This document shows positions 25,860 through 34,853 of a DNA stretch of 64,000 nucleotides, one piece after another. Location: the NCBI RefSeq assembly GCF_003254585.1, contig NZ_QJGZ01000039.1:124001-188000 (forward strand), read 5' to 3'. The notes beneath the pieces are model-generated. The model was given only the letters and a program-made list of their open reading frames with translations. It had not been told where the DNA came from and searched no databases. Both the position numbers and the translations under genes were made by a program. Each line of letters starts with the position of its first letter. Positions within the stretch are counted from its first letter, which is position 1. The DNA is from Flavobacterium sharifuzzamanii. Lineage in GTDB: Bacteria; Bacteroidota; Bacteroidia; Flavobacteriales; Flavobacteriaceae.

Positions 25860-26971
25860 TATATTAAATCTGCTAATTCTGTTCCTATTAAACTTCCTAT
25901 TGCTACGCCCATACCGCCTAAACGCACTCCACAGAACACATTTTCGGAAAGTTGAGTAACGACAGGATTCTTACTATTTCCGATTCCCATAATGCCACTC
26001 CATCGGCGCGCAATCTGAAAATCCTGATTTGGTAAAATTACATTTTTCAGTAAATCTTCCAATCTATTTTGAATAATTTTCGTCTGTCCAAATTCAGTAG
26101 TTGTTTCTCCTTCAAAATCAAGATTTCGTCCGCCACCCAATAAAATACGATCATTAATATTTCTGAAATAATAATAGCCTTTGTCTAAATGAAACGTTCC
26201 TTTAATATCTAAATTATGAATAGGCTCTGTAATAAGCACTTGCGCTCTTGCAGGTTTTACAGCTCCTTTTGTTAGTTCGCTCGCAAAACCATTTGTTGCA
26301 AAAAGTAGTTTTTGAGTTTTAAAACTGAAATCGTTTAAAACCACTTCAACATGATTTCCAGCATCTAAATATGAAGTTACCGTTTGCTGATTTAAGATTA
26401 AAATATCTGCTGAAATTGTTTGTTTCAACAATTCCTGCATCATATTTCCAGTATCAATCTGCGCTTCAAACGGATTGAAAATTAAATACTCGTGAATATT
26501 TTGAAATCCAAAACGATCTACTTCTTTAGAAAAAACATCGGCTTTAAAAAGCGGCTTCAAAACTTCATTAATAAACGGAATTTTAGAAATGCATTCGTTA
26601 AAACCAAATTCATCCTCTTTCAAAAACAATTCATATCCGCCATGAGGCTTAAAATCGATTGCCGAATCTCCTAGCCTTTTTCGAAGCAATTGCAAACCTT
26701 TCCAGCGTTTATCAATTAAACTCACAACATCGTCTTCTGAATGCGTTTTTAAATCATCCATAATTTCAGAAAGACTTCCGAAACAGGCAAAACCAGCATT
26801 TTTTGTACTCGCTCCTTGCGGCAACATTCCTCTTTCGAGAATGAGAATTTTGGCTGCAGGAAATCTTTCGCGTAAGCGTAATGCTGTATGCAGACCAACG
26901 ATTCCGCTTCCTACAATAGTGTAATCTACATTCGTGAACCAATTTTTTAGTTCCCAATAGCTTAGTTCCAT
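25859..26971 (-). CDS. FAD-dependent oxidoreductase (DAO family)
   Basis: Protein of about 370 residues of the D-amino-acid-oxidase/glycine-oxidase fold. The Rossmann motif VGSGIVGLHTALRLRE lies near residues 17-35, followed by an FAD-binding segment GASTKNAGFACFGS and a C-terminal GVRLGGMGVAIGS. Family enzymes oxidise amines or amino acids at FAD. The ATG at 26971 (MELSYWELKNW) is preferred over an in-frame TTG at 26989. It is the first gene of a four-gene cluster with mtgA and an lpxR-like gene, with which it has no obvious biochemical link. Confidence 0.88.
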   Translation of the reverse strand: MELSYWELKNWFTNVDYTIVGSGIVGLHTALRLRERFPAAKILILERGMLPQGASTKNAGFACFGSLSEIMDDLKTHSEDDVVSLIDKRWKGLQLLRKRLGDSAIDFKPHGGYELFLKEDEFGFNECISKIPFINEVLKPLFKADVFSKEVDRFGFQNIHEYLIFNPFEAQIDTGNMMQELLKQTISADILILNQQTVTSYLDAGNHVEVVLNDFSFKTQKLLFATNGFASELTKGAVKPARAQVLITEPIHNLDIKGTFHLDKGYYYFRNINDRILLGGGRNLDFEGETTTEFGQTKIIQNRLEDLLKNVILPNQDFQIARRWSGIMGIGNSKNPVVTQLSENVFCGVRLGGMGVAIGSLIGTELADLI

Positions 26972-27202
26972 AACTTTATTAAACTTCAAGTTTTAAAATC
27001 CAAATTCCAATCTTGGGTTAAATTACAAAACTAAATGAAATTCCAAATATAAAATCCCAAATTACAAAGAGCAAAACCGCACAACTTTGGAATTTGGAAT
27101 TTCTGAGGCTTGGAATTTTAACATTTTTTGGGAATTGGATTTTAACAACTTGGATTTTAAATGTTGTATTTTTAGCGTCACAAAAAATAGAATAATTTAA
27201 TT

Positions 27203-29104
27203 ATGAAAAAAGTAGTATTAACAACCTTAATAATGATGAGTTTAAATGCTATCGGGCAGAATGTAATGTCCCCAGAATTGTTATGGAAATTAGGAAGAGT
27301 AACTCCTCTTGGCATTTCTAAAGATGCAAAAAATGTTGTTTTTAAAGTTTCTACGCCTTCAGTAGAAGAAAATAAATCGACTTCTAAAATCTACACGATT
27401 CCTGTAAACGGAGGAACTGCAACCGAAATTAAAGACACTAAAGAAATTTTGGCTGATAAAAACATTTCGCCAGACGGAAAATTTATCGTTTACAATGAAG
27501 AAGTAAAAATCGATAAAGTTTTAGGTAAAGATTTCTACCCAAGCCTAACAAAATCTGATGCTCAAATTTATGACGGATTAGATTATCGTCACTGGGATAC
27601 TTGGAACGAAGGAAAATTTAATCACGTTTTTTATAAAGAAAACAAAGACGGCGCAAAAGGAATTGACATCTTAAAAGGTGAAACTTTTGATTCTCCGCAA
27701 AAACCTTTTGGCGGTGACGAAGATTATATCTGGTCGCCAGACAGCAAAAGCATTTTTTACGTTTGCAAGAAAAAAGCAGGAACTGCTTATGCGATTTCTA
27801 CAAACACAGATATTTATGAGTACAATTTAGAAACTCAAAAAACAACCAATAAAACTGAAGGTAATTTAGGTTACGATACAGCACCGCAATTTTCTCCAAC
27901 AGGAAATTTAACTTGGTTGCAAATGAAACGTGACGGTTACGAGTCTGATAAAAACGACATTATTGTTGAATTTAAAGGAATCAAAACTAACTTAACAGCA
28001 AACTGGGACGGAACTGTAGATAATTTCATCTGGAGTAAAGACGGAAGAACAGTATTTTTTGTGGCGCCTATTGATGGAACAAAACAACTTTTCTCAGTTA
28101 ATTTTCCTGGTTTGACTAAAATCGCAATCAATGTTCGTCAATTGACAAATGGAGATTTTGATGTAAATGATTTAATTGGTTTTTCTGGAGATGATATTAT
28201 CGTTACAAGAACAGACATGAATCATGCTGGTGAAATTTTTTCTTTCAATTTGAAGAAAAACACTTGGAAACAATTATCAAATGTAAATACAGATACTTAT
28301 AAAACTTTAGCATTAAGTAAAACTGAAAAACGTTACGTTACAACAACTGACGGTAAAAAAATGTTGGTTTGGGTAATTCTTCCTCCAAACTTTGATGCTT
28401 CTAAAAAATATCCAACTTTATTATTCTGCCAAGGTGGACCACAAAGTGCATTGACACAATCGTACTCTTTCCGTTGGAATTTCTCTTTAATGGCTGCTAA
28501 AGGCTATGTAGTTGTTGCACCAAACCGTCGCGGAATGCCAGGACATGGAGTTGAGTGGAACGAGCAAATCAGTAAAGATTGGGGCGGACAAGTTATGGAC
28601 GATTACCTTTCTGCAATTGACGATGTTGCAAAAGAAAGCTATGTTGACAAAAGCCGTTTAGGTTGTGTTGGCGCTAGTTACGGTGGATATTCTGTATTTT
28701 ATTTAGCTGGAATTCACAAAAACCGTTTCAAAACTTTTATTGCTCATGACGGAGTTTTCAATACCGTTTCGATGTTAGGAACTACTGAAGAAGTTTTCTT
28801 TAACAATTGGGATTTTGGCGGACCTTACTGGGAAAAAGATAATGCAGTAGCGCAAAAAGCGTATACAACTTTCAACCCTGCAACTTTGGTTCAGAACTGG
28901 AATAAGCCAATTTTGATTTTCCAAGGAGGAAAAGATTTCCGTGTGCCAATCGGGCAAGGACAAGAGGCTTTTCAAGCTGCTCAATTAAGAGGAATCAAAA
29001 GTAGATTTGTGTATTTCCCAGATGAAAATCACTGGGTTTTAAAACCACAAAATGCTCAAGTTTGGCAAGGTGAATTTTTCAAATGGCTAGATGAGACTTT
29101 ATAA
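27203..29104 (+). CDS. S9-family prolyl oligopeptidase, secreted
   Basis: Peptidase of 633 residues with a signal peptide (about 1-19). A seven-bladed propeller-like N-terminal domain (about 20-370) is followed by an alpha/beta-hydrolase domain with the nucleophile elbow GASYGG (Ser492), a catalytic Asp in GGKDFRVPIG and His in DENHWVLK. The order and spacing fit DPP-IV/acylaminoacyl-peptidase (S9) enzymes that cleave short peptides. A near-consensus TATTTTTA box lies upstream. It has its own terminator at 29123-29160 and is a single-gene unit. Confidence 0.93.
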   Translation: MKKVVLTTLIMMSLNAIGQNVMSPELLWKLGRVTPLGISKDAKNVVFKVSTPSVEENKSTSKIYTIPVNGGTATEIKDTKEILADKNISPDGKFIVYNEEVKIDKVLGKDFYPSLTKSDAQIYDGLDYRHWDTWNEGKFNHVFYKENKDGAKGIDILKGETFDSPQKPFGGDEDYIWSPDSKSIFYVCKKKAGTAYAISTNTDIYEYNLETQKTTNKTEGNLGYDTAPQFSPTGNLTWLQMKRDGYESDKNDIIVEFKGIKTNLTANWDGTVDNFIWSKDGRTVFFVAPIDGTKQLFSVNFPGLTKIAINVRQLTNGDFDVNDLIGFSGDDIIVTRTDMNHAGEIFSFNLKKNTWKQLSNVNTDTYKTLALSKTEKRYVTTTDGKKMLVWVILPPNFDASKKYPTLLFCQGGPQSALTQSYSFRWNFSLMAAKGYVVVAPNRRGMPGHGVEWNEQISKDWGGQVMDDYLSAIDDVAKESYVDKSRLGCVGASYGGYSVFYLAGIHKNRFKTFIAHDGVFNTVSMLGTTEEVFFNNWDFGGPYWEKDNAVAQKAYTTFNPATLVQNWNKPILIFQGGKDFRVPIGQGQEAFQAAQLRGIKSRFVYFPDENHWVLKPQNAQVWQGEFFKWLDETL

Positions 29105-29122
29105 CGTCTAAAACAATATTTT

Positions 29123-29160
29123 ACAGCCGTAGATTTACATAATCTACGGCTGTTTTTGTT
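29123..29160 (+). terminator. Terminator after the S9 peptidase
   Basis: ACAGCCGTAGATT (29123-29135) pairs with AATCTACGGCTGT (29141-29153), followed by TTTTGTTT. Confidence 0.85.
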
Positions 29161-29276
29161 TACACACCTTACAATTATGTAACATATTGAGTAGATTTAC
29201 TTTTCTTAAAACAGATTTTTTTAGATAAATTGCAATGTTTTAATAATCCCGAATTCCTAAATCTTTCAAGCAAAAT

Positions 29277-31718
29277 ATGGAGACCAAAAGAAGTTACACC
29301 GCAATCAAAGTTTTATTCAGCTATGTTGCATTACTGGCTTTGGTTGTTACAGTTGGATGGTTTCTGTATTCTGAAAATGTGGTTTACAACAAACTGGAAG
29401 ATAAGATTGCTTTAGAAAAAATCAAAATTCTTAGAGTCAGCCGACTTTATTCGAATGTATATAAAACTGAGAGTTTAGCCAGACAGACGATTCAGAATAA
29501 TTCGGAGAAAGATTTCAAAAACTATTTAATTGAAACCGATTCGCTTCGCAAAAGAATCGACACTTTAAAACAAATCGTTACTACAGAATACCAAAAAAAA
29601 CTTTTGGATAGTGTTACCTATTTCTTAGCTGAAAAGACAGAAAACATTAAGCAGTTAAGAGAAATAAAAAACAAAGCTGATGATGAAACTTCGGTAAATA
29701 ATGCGATTGATGAAATCACTAAAATGGAGTTTAACCTTAGAAAACTGGAACTTCAGGATTTCACCAAAAATCCAAATCAGTTAGGAAGCTATCAGCGAAG
29801 TGTCTTACAGCGTTATGTCGATTATTTAAATTCAAATATTCCTGATGACAGCACCAATACGCTGAGCAAAAAAGCTTCAGATTCTATTTTGGCAAATTCT
29901 AAAAAGCTTTTGAGTTCTGTAAAAATAAAAGCTGAAAAAAAGAAAGAATCTTTAAATTTTGAAGAAAATAAACTGCTTCAAAATGAAATTGCGATTTCGG
30001 ATCAACTTAGAAAAATACTTCGAATTATTGAAAGAGAAATCATCATCAATTCGATAAAAAACAATTCATTAAAAGAAAAATCATTAAAAAGAGTCAACGA
30101 AATTGTCACGGCCTCTGCTGTTATTGGCTTATTACTGACTGTCTTTTTCTCCATTCTAATTGTCAGCGATTATTCAAAATCTCAATTGTATAAGAAACAG
30201 CTTGAAATCGCCAATTTCAAAACCAAAAATCTCCTGAAAAGCCGTGAACAATTAATTTCGACGGTTAGTCACGATTTGAAAACGCCTTTAAGCACTATTG
30301 TGGGTTATTCTGAACTTTTAGGCAATTCAGATGTTAATACCAAGCAGTCGTATTTCGTTAAAAACATAAAAAATTCGTCTGAATATATTACGCAGCTCGT
30401 TCAGGATTTACTGGATTTTTCACAGATCGAAGCAGGAAAAATTTCTATAGAAAAAGTTCCGTTTTCATTACCAGAAATCATTGAAGATGTTGCGAGAAAT
30501 ATTCAGACCGTTTACAAACAAAAAGATATTGATCTCATAATTAATGTTGATGAAAAATTTCAGAAACGTATTGTTGGAGATCCATTTCGTTTAAAACAAA
30601 TTTTGACCAATATTGTTGGTAATGCATATAAATTTACAGAAGAAGGTCATATTCGAATTGCCGCTTACGCGAATGACGACCAGTTCTTTACAATTTCGAT
30701 TCAAGACACTGGAATTGGAATTGAAAAAGAGAATCAGAAATTGGTTTTTGAAGAATTTGCGCAAGCGAATGAAGGCATTGAAAAGAAATACGGCGGTACT
30801 GGCTTAGGACTTTCAATCTGCCAAAAGATTATTTCTATTTTGGGCGGAAGCTTAAGTTTGGACAGTATTTTTGGAAAAGGAAGCACATTTATTATTCAGC
30901 TGCCATTATTATTTGATAGTAGCCAAGGAAATATGGCTTTAAACGAAATCAAAAGCAAACCATCTAAAAACACTAAAAAACAAACTTTTATTGTTGTTGA
31001 TGACGATATCAATCTTTTGAATCTGACAAGTGGCGTTTTAAAACAGGAACAGCATCAAGTATTTTCGTTTACAAATCCGGCGAAAGCTTTAGAAACAATC
31101 AAAAGTACACCTTTCGATTTTGTCATTACTGATATCCAAATGCCAGAAATTGACGGTTTTCTGTTTTTAGAAAGACTTCGCGAACTTCCAGAAACGGTCT
31201 TTAAAAACCAGCCTGTAATTGCACTTACTGGAAGAACAGATTTGGATCTTTCGGTTTATAAGAATGCTGGTTTTACAACAGTTGTAAAGAAACCTTATTC
31301 TCCAAAAATTTTATTGGAAACGATTCAGCATATTTTGGATCATGAAGAAGTTCTTGTAGCAGAATCTACAGAAACTGTGAACAAAAGCGATTCTCAATTG
31401 TATTCTTTAGAAACTTTAAAAGATTTTTTAGGACAAGATGAATCTGCTTTGAAAGAAGTATTAAAATCTTTTATAGAAACTACTATAGAAAATATCGAGG
31501 TTTTAAAAACTGCTATTAAAGAGCAAAATCACGACGAAATAAAATCTATTGCACATCGTATTGCTCCCATGTTCAAACAAATTCAATCGAACGAAATTGG
31601 TGAACTTTTAAAAGATCTAGAAAAAGAAGATTTAAACACAATTGATCTAAAAACTACATTTTCAGATTTAGAAGGAAAAATAAAAATTCTTTTTAAGGAA
31701 TTGAAGCAAGAAATTTAA
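29277..31718 (+). CDS. Hybrid sensor histidine kinase with receiver and HPt domains
   Basis: Inner-membrane sensor of 813 residues. Two helices (about 12-31 and 277-298) flank a helical extracytoplasmic sensor of about 240 residues, probably a four-helix bundle. The cytoplasmic part holds HisKA with the phosphorylated His332 (VSHDLKTPL), HATPase motifs (IVGNAYKFTEEG, QDTGIGIE, GGTGLGLSI), a receiver domain with Asp619, and an HPt domain with His760 (SIAHRIAPMF). The full relay within one protein implies transfer to a separate response regulator. The convergent neighbour at 31746-33107 is the obvious candidate. Confidence 0.95.
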   Translation: METKRSYTAIKVLFSYVALLALVVTVGWFLYSENVVYNKLEDKIALEKIKILRVSRLYSNVYKTESLARQTIQNNSEKDFKNYLIETDSLRKRIDTLKQIVTTEYQKKLLDSVTYFLAEKTENIKQLREIKNKADDETSVNNAIDEITKMEFNLRKLELQDFTKNPNQLGSYQRSVLQRYVDYLNSNIPDDSTNTLSKKASDSILANSKKLLSSVKIKAEKKKESLNFEENKLLQNEIAISDQLRKILRIIEREIIINSIKNNSLKEKSLKRVNEIVTASAVIGLLLTVFFSILIVSDYSKSQLYKKQLEIANFKTKNLLKSREQLISTVSHDLKTPLSTIVGYSELLGNSDVNTKQSYFVKNIKNSSEYITQLVQDLLDFSQIEAGKISIEKVPFSLPEIIEDVARNIQTVYKQKDIDLIINVDEKFQKRIVGDPFRLKQILTNIVGNAYKFTEEGHIRIAAYANDDQFFTISIQDTGIGIEKENQKLVFEEFAQANEGIEKKYGGTGLGLSICQKIISILGGSLSLDSIFGKGSTFIIQLPLLFDSSQGNMALNEIKSKPSKNTKKQTFIVVDDDINLLNLTSGVLKQEQHQVFSFTNPAKALETIKSTPFDFVITDIQMPEIDGFLFLERLRELPETVFKNQPVIALTGRTDLDLSVYKNAGFTTVVKKPYSPKILLETIQHILDHEEVLVAESTETVNKSDSQLYSLETLKDFLGQDESALKEVLKSFIETTIENIEVLKTAIKEQNHDEIKSIAHRIAPMFKQIQSNEIGELLKDLEKEDLNTIDLKTTFSDLEGKIKILFKELKQEI

Positions 31719-31745
31719 AATACTGCTTTCTAGAAAAGTACTTTT

Positions 31746-33107
31746 TTACTCAATATTATATTGTTTCAATTTATTGTAAAGTGTTTTTCTGGTAATTTTA
31801 AGCAGTTTTGCCGCTTCAGATTTATTATTCTGTGTTTTTGATAACGCATGAATAATGGTTTCTTTTTCATTTTCAGACAATGAAAAAACTTCATTTGCTG
31901 AAGGCTGCTGTTTTTGAATCTGAAAGAATTCTGCCGGAAGCACATCGCTTTCTATAAATTCACCACGAGTTAAAAGAGTTGCACGTTTTACGCAATTTTG
32001 CAATTCTCGTAAATTTCCTGGCCAGCTGTAATTCTGAAAAATAGAAACTACTTCTGGAGAAAATCCGATTACATCTTTATCTAATTGCTGATTGGCTTTT
32101 TCTAGGAAATAATCGGCAAAAACCATTAAATCTTCACCACGATCTTTTAGAGATGGTGACTGAATCGAAAACTCATTGATTCTATGGTATAAATCTTCTC
32201 TAAAATCGCCGTTTTTTACTGCCTCGCGTAAATCTTCATTTGTAGCTGTAATGATGCGTATATCGACGTTTATTTCCTTATTGCTTCCTACGGGTTTAAT
32301 TTTTCTTTCTTGAAGCGCTCTTAACAATTGAATTTGATTCTCGTACGAAAGATTTCCAATTTCATCCAAAAACAAAGTTCCGCCATTTGCTGCTTCAAAA
32401 TAACCTTTTTTATCGTTGATTGCTCCAGTAAAAGACCCTTTTAAGTGACCAAAAAATTCACTTGCAGCCAATTCTTTCGGAATCGCCCCGCAATCTACCG
32501 CAATAAAATTGTTGTCTTTTCTCCTACTCTGCTGGTGAATGCTTTTGGCTATAATTTCTTTTCCAGTTCCGCTTTCGCCAATAATCAAAACCGACATATC
32601 TGTTGGGCTTACCAATTGAATATGATCTAAAAGTTTTTTGGATGCAACAGAAATTCCCTTTACAAATTCGTTCTCAGCTGTTGCAGTCTTTTTAACCGTT
32701 TTTTTCTTTTTTTCTGGAGTTTCCGATTGTTCTTCGACTTCGGCTTTTGGAGCCTGCAGCGCATTGGTGATAACCAGAAGAACCTCATCTGGATTAAAGG
32801 GTTTAGAAATATAATCTGCTGCTCCGTTTTTAATGGCTTTAACAGCAGTATTTACATCAGAATAGCCTGTCATTAAAATAACTGGAATATGCGGGTGAGA
32901 ATTTTTAAATTCAGACATAAGCCCAATACCATCAGAATCAGGTAGGCGAAGATCTGTCAAAATCAAATCGAAAGATTCATTTTTAACTGCTTCACGTGCT
33001 TCTGCTGCAGAGAAAGCTATCGTTACATCGTACGCTTTTTTGATTAGAAATTTTTCTAATAATTTACAAAACGCAATATCATCTTCTATTACTAATATCT
33101 TCGGCAT
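31746..33107 (-). CDS. Sigma-54-dependent response regulator (NtrC family)
   Basis: Cytoplasmic enhancer-binding activator of 453 residues. A receiver domain with phosphoacceptor Asp52 is followed by a Lys-rich linker (about 125-145). The AAA+ domain has Walker A GESGTGKE (177-184), a sigma-54-contact loop GSFTGA (224-229; the usual form is GAFTGA) and Walker B LFLDEI (245-250). A Fis-type helix-turn-helix lies at about 411-450. It converges on the hybrid kinase, which supports a cognate pair, and lies next to the PepSY-like array. It needs sigma-54, encoded at 6745-8205. Confidence 0.95.
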   Translation of the reverse strand: MPKILVIEDDIAFCKLLEKFLIKKAYDVTIAFSAAEAREAVKNESFDLILTDLRLPDSDGIGLMSEFKNSHPHIPVILMTGYSDVNTAVKAIKNGAADYISKPFNPDEVLLVITNALQAPKAEVEEQSETPEKKKKTVKKTATAENEFVKGISVASKKLLDHIQLVSPTDMSVLIIGESGTGKEIIAKSIHQQSRRKDNNFIAVDCGAIPKELAASEFFGHLKGSFTGAINDKKGYFEAANGGTLFLDEIGNLSYENQIQLLRALQERKIKPVGSNKEINVDIRIITATNEDLREAVKNGDFREDLYHRINEFSIQSPSLKDRGEDLMVFADYFLEKANQQLDKDVIGFSPEVVSIFQNYSWPGNLRELQNCVKRATLLTRGEFIESDVLPAEFFQIQKQQPSANEVFSLSENEKETIIHALSKTQNNKSEAAKLLKITRKTLYNKLKQYNIE

Positions 33108-33182
33108 CTGCTTTTAGGGACTTTTTGCTAAAATAATATTATTAAACTTGTTATTTCATAAAATTATGTAAAATATGTAAAA

Positions 33183-33213
33183 AAAAAGAGATTGCACGAC
33201 GCAATCTCTTTTT
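33183..33213 (-). terminator. Terminator of the PepSY-like array
   Basis: AAAAAGAGATTGC (33183-33195) and GCAATCTCTTTTT (33201-33213) are perfect complements with a five-base loop. It lies downstream of the last array gene and separates it from the sigma-54 regulator. Confidence 0.85.
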
Positions 33214-33244
33214 CACCAAAAACATAAATCTAAATTCACCTAAT

Positions 33245-33541
33245 TTATATCTTCAACCAGTTCCCATTGACATCTGAGTATACAGTAGCCTTTTGGTCTC
33301 CAACTGATATTTCGAGTTTATACTCTTTTTTTTCGTTTACAAATGCTTTGTCCAGTTTTGCTCCCGGATAAGCCGTCTGCAAGGCTGTTTTTACAGCTGC
33401 AGGAACAGCATCTACTGTAACTTCGGTATATTCTGCTTGAATAGTTACAGTCGCTTTAGCATTTTCTGAAACGGGCCATACATTTGCATGCATAGACATA
33501 GTTCCAAAAACCACTATTGCTGATAAGATTAATTTTTTCAT
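33245..33541 (-). CDS. Secreted PepSY-like protein, array copy 5
   Basis: A 98-residue protein: signal peptide (about 1-19, cut after MHA), short linker, then one PepSY-like module. Shared with the four upstream paralogues are YTEV, VPAAVK, AYPGAKL-x-KAF, a Lys-rich KKEYKLEIS and a final DVNGNWLK. Family PF11396 (PepSY-like) is the inferred assignment. It is the last gene of the array, 15 bp after copy 4, and is the most diverged in its signal peptide. Expected in the periplasm or outside the cell. Confidence 0.8.
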   Translation of the reverse strand: MKKLILSAIVVFGTMSMHANVWPVSENAKATVTIQAEYTEVTVDAVPAAVKTALQTAYPGAKLDKAFVNEKKEYKLEISVGDQKATVYSDVNGNWLKI

Positions 33542-33556
33542 GATGCTGATTTTTAA

Positions 33557-33850
33557 TTATTTCTTGATGATGTTACCAGAAGCATCTGTAAAAATAGTAT
33601 ACTTCTTGTCTCCACTTGAAATTTCAAGTTTATACTCGTTTTTATCGTTTTTATAAGCTTTTTCTAGCTTAGTGTTTGGAAACGATTTTTCAACTGTAGA
33701 CTTCACAGCTGCCGGTATTTGGTCTGCTGCTACTTCTGTAAATGCATCTTGAAAAATTACTGATTGAGTAATTGAGATTGCTGGAAGAACTGCAGCATTT
33801 ACTGAAAGGCTTCCTAAAACAATCGCTGCTGATAAAACTAACTTTTTCAT
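33557..33850 (-). CDS. Secreted PepSY-like protein, array copy 4
   Basis: A 97-residue protein with signal peptide (MKKLVLSAAIVLGSLSVNA) and the common module: FTEV, IPAAVKS, SFPNTKLEKAY, NEYKLEIS, DASGNIIKK. Of the five copies its C-terminal DASGN ending matches copy 3 most closely. It is separated from copy 3 by 17 bp. Family and periplasmic location as for the others, by inference. Confidence 0.8.
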   Translation of the reverse strand: MKKLVLSAAIVLGSLSVNAAVLPAISITQSVIFQDAFTEVAADQIPAAVKSTVEKSFPNTKLEKAYKNDKNEYKLEISSGDKKYTIFTDASGNIIKK

Positions 33851-33867
33851 AATATTTGTGGTTTAAA

Positions 33868-34158
33868 TTATTTTTTAAGAATATTACCAGAAGCATCTGT
33901 GTAAACGATCGATTTTTCTCCTCGAACGGTTATCTCAATTTTATACTCCTTTTTATCATTTACCCATGCTTTTTCAAGCACTACACCAGGATAAGCTTCA
34001 TCTAAGCCTTTCTTTACAGCTGCCGGAACTCCGTCTACTTCTTTATATCCATCCTGATCATTAACTGTCTGTACCATTGGGCTAGTTACAGCAGTGGTTT
34101 CTGCATGCATCGACAAACTGCCTAAAACAATTGCTGCCGATAAGATTAACTTTTTCAT
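33868..34158 (-). CDS. Secreted PepSY-like protein, array copy 3
   Basis: A 96-residue protein with signal peptide MKKLILSAAIVLGSLSMHA. Module residues: YKEV, VPAAVKK, AYPGVVLEKAW, KEYKIEIT, DASGNILKK. It lacks two residues between YKEV and the VPAAV stretch compared with the other copies. It lies 26 bp downstream of copy 2. Confidence 0.8.
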   Translation of the reverse strand: MKKLILSAAIVLGSLSMHAETTAVTSPMVQTVNDQDGYKEVDGVPAAVKKGLDEAYPGVVLEKAWVNDKKEYKIEITVRGEKSIVYTDASGNILKK

Positions 34159-34184
34159 AGTTATAGTTTAAGGGTTAGACTTAA

Positions 34185-34481
34185 TTATTTTTTAATCCAA
34201 GTTCCATCTGCATTAGCAAAAAGATTTCCTGTTTTATCTCCAACAGTTACTTCAAGCTTATATTCAGATTTTGTGTTTTTAAACGCTTTAGAAAGCACAG
34301 CATCTGGATATGCTTTTTTCAGAGCGTCTGTTACAGCTGTTGGAAGCTCTTCCAATTTAATTTCTGTATAATCATCTTGGATAGAGATTGTTTTTACGAT
34401 TGTATTTGAAATTGGAGAAGTTGAAGCAAATGATGTTAAACCTCCCAAAACGATTGCGGCTGATAAAAATAAATTTTTCAT
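34185..34481 (-). CDS. Secreted PepSY-like protein, array copy 2
   Basis: A 98-residue protein very similar to copy 1 through the whole length, including MKNLFLSAAIVLG, YTEIKLEELP, DALKKAYP and NLFANADGTWIKK. The pair is the youngest duplication in the array. The signal peptide ends near SFAS. The gap to copy 1 is 75 bp, the longest in the array, with no clear terminator. Confidence 0.82.
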   Translation of the reverse strand: MKNLFLSAAIVLGGLTSFASTSPISNTIVKTISIQDDYTEIKLEELPTAVTDALKKAYPDAVLSKAFKNTKSEYKLEVTVGDKTGNLFANADGTWIKK

Positions 34482-34556
34482 GATAGTTGTTTTTTAATAT
34501 AGTTAATTTGATCTTAGTATTCTTGATCCGGATTTTCACAAGACCTTAGTTTAAGA

Positions 34557-34853
34557 TTATTGTTTAATCCAAGTTCCGTCTGCATTTGCAAAAAGGTTAC
34601 CCACCTTGTCACCAACAGTTACATCAAGTTTATACTGAGCTTTTTCGTTTTTGTATGCTTTAGTAATTACCGCTTCTGGATATGCTTTTTTCAAAGCGTC
34701 AGTAATCGCTGCTGGTAATTCTTCTAATTTGATTTCTGTGTATTCGTCTTCAATAGAAATCGTTTTTACAGTAGTATTTGCTACTTGTGTAGTTGAAGCG
34801 AATGAAGTTAAACTTCCTAAAACAATTGCGGCTGATAAAAATAAATTTTTCAT
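34557..34853 (-). CDS. Secreted PepSY-like protein, array copy 1 (promoter-proximal)
   Basis: A 98-residue protein with signal peptide (about 1-20) and one PepSY-like module (YTEIKLEELPAAI, DALKKAYPEAV, YKLDVTVGDKVG, NADGTWIKQ). First gene of the five-gene array. A 63-nt leader and a TTGGCACG box lie upstream. PepSY-type domains in this group bind or inhibit proteins in the envelope, but no ligand can be named from sequence. Confidence 0.82.
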   Translation of the reverse strand: MKNLFLSAAIVLGSLTSFASTTQVANTTVKTISIEDEYTEIKLEELPAAITDALKKAYPEAVITKAYKNEKAQYKLDVTVGDKVGNLFANADGTWIKQ

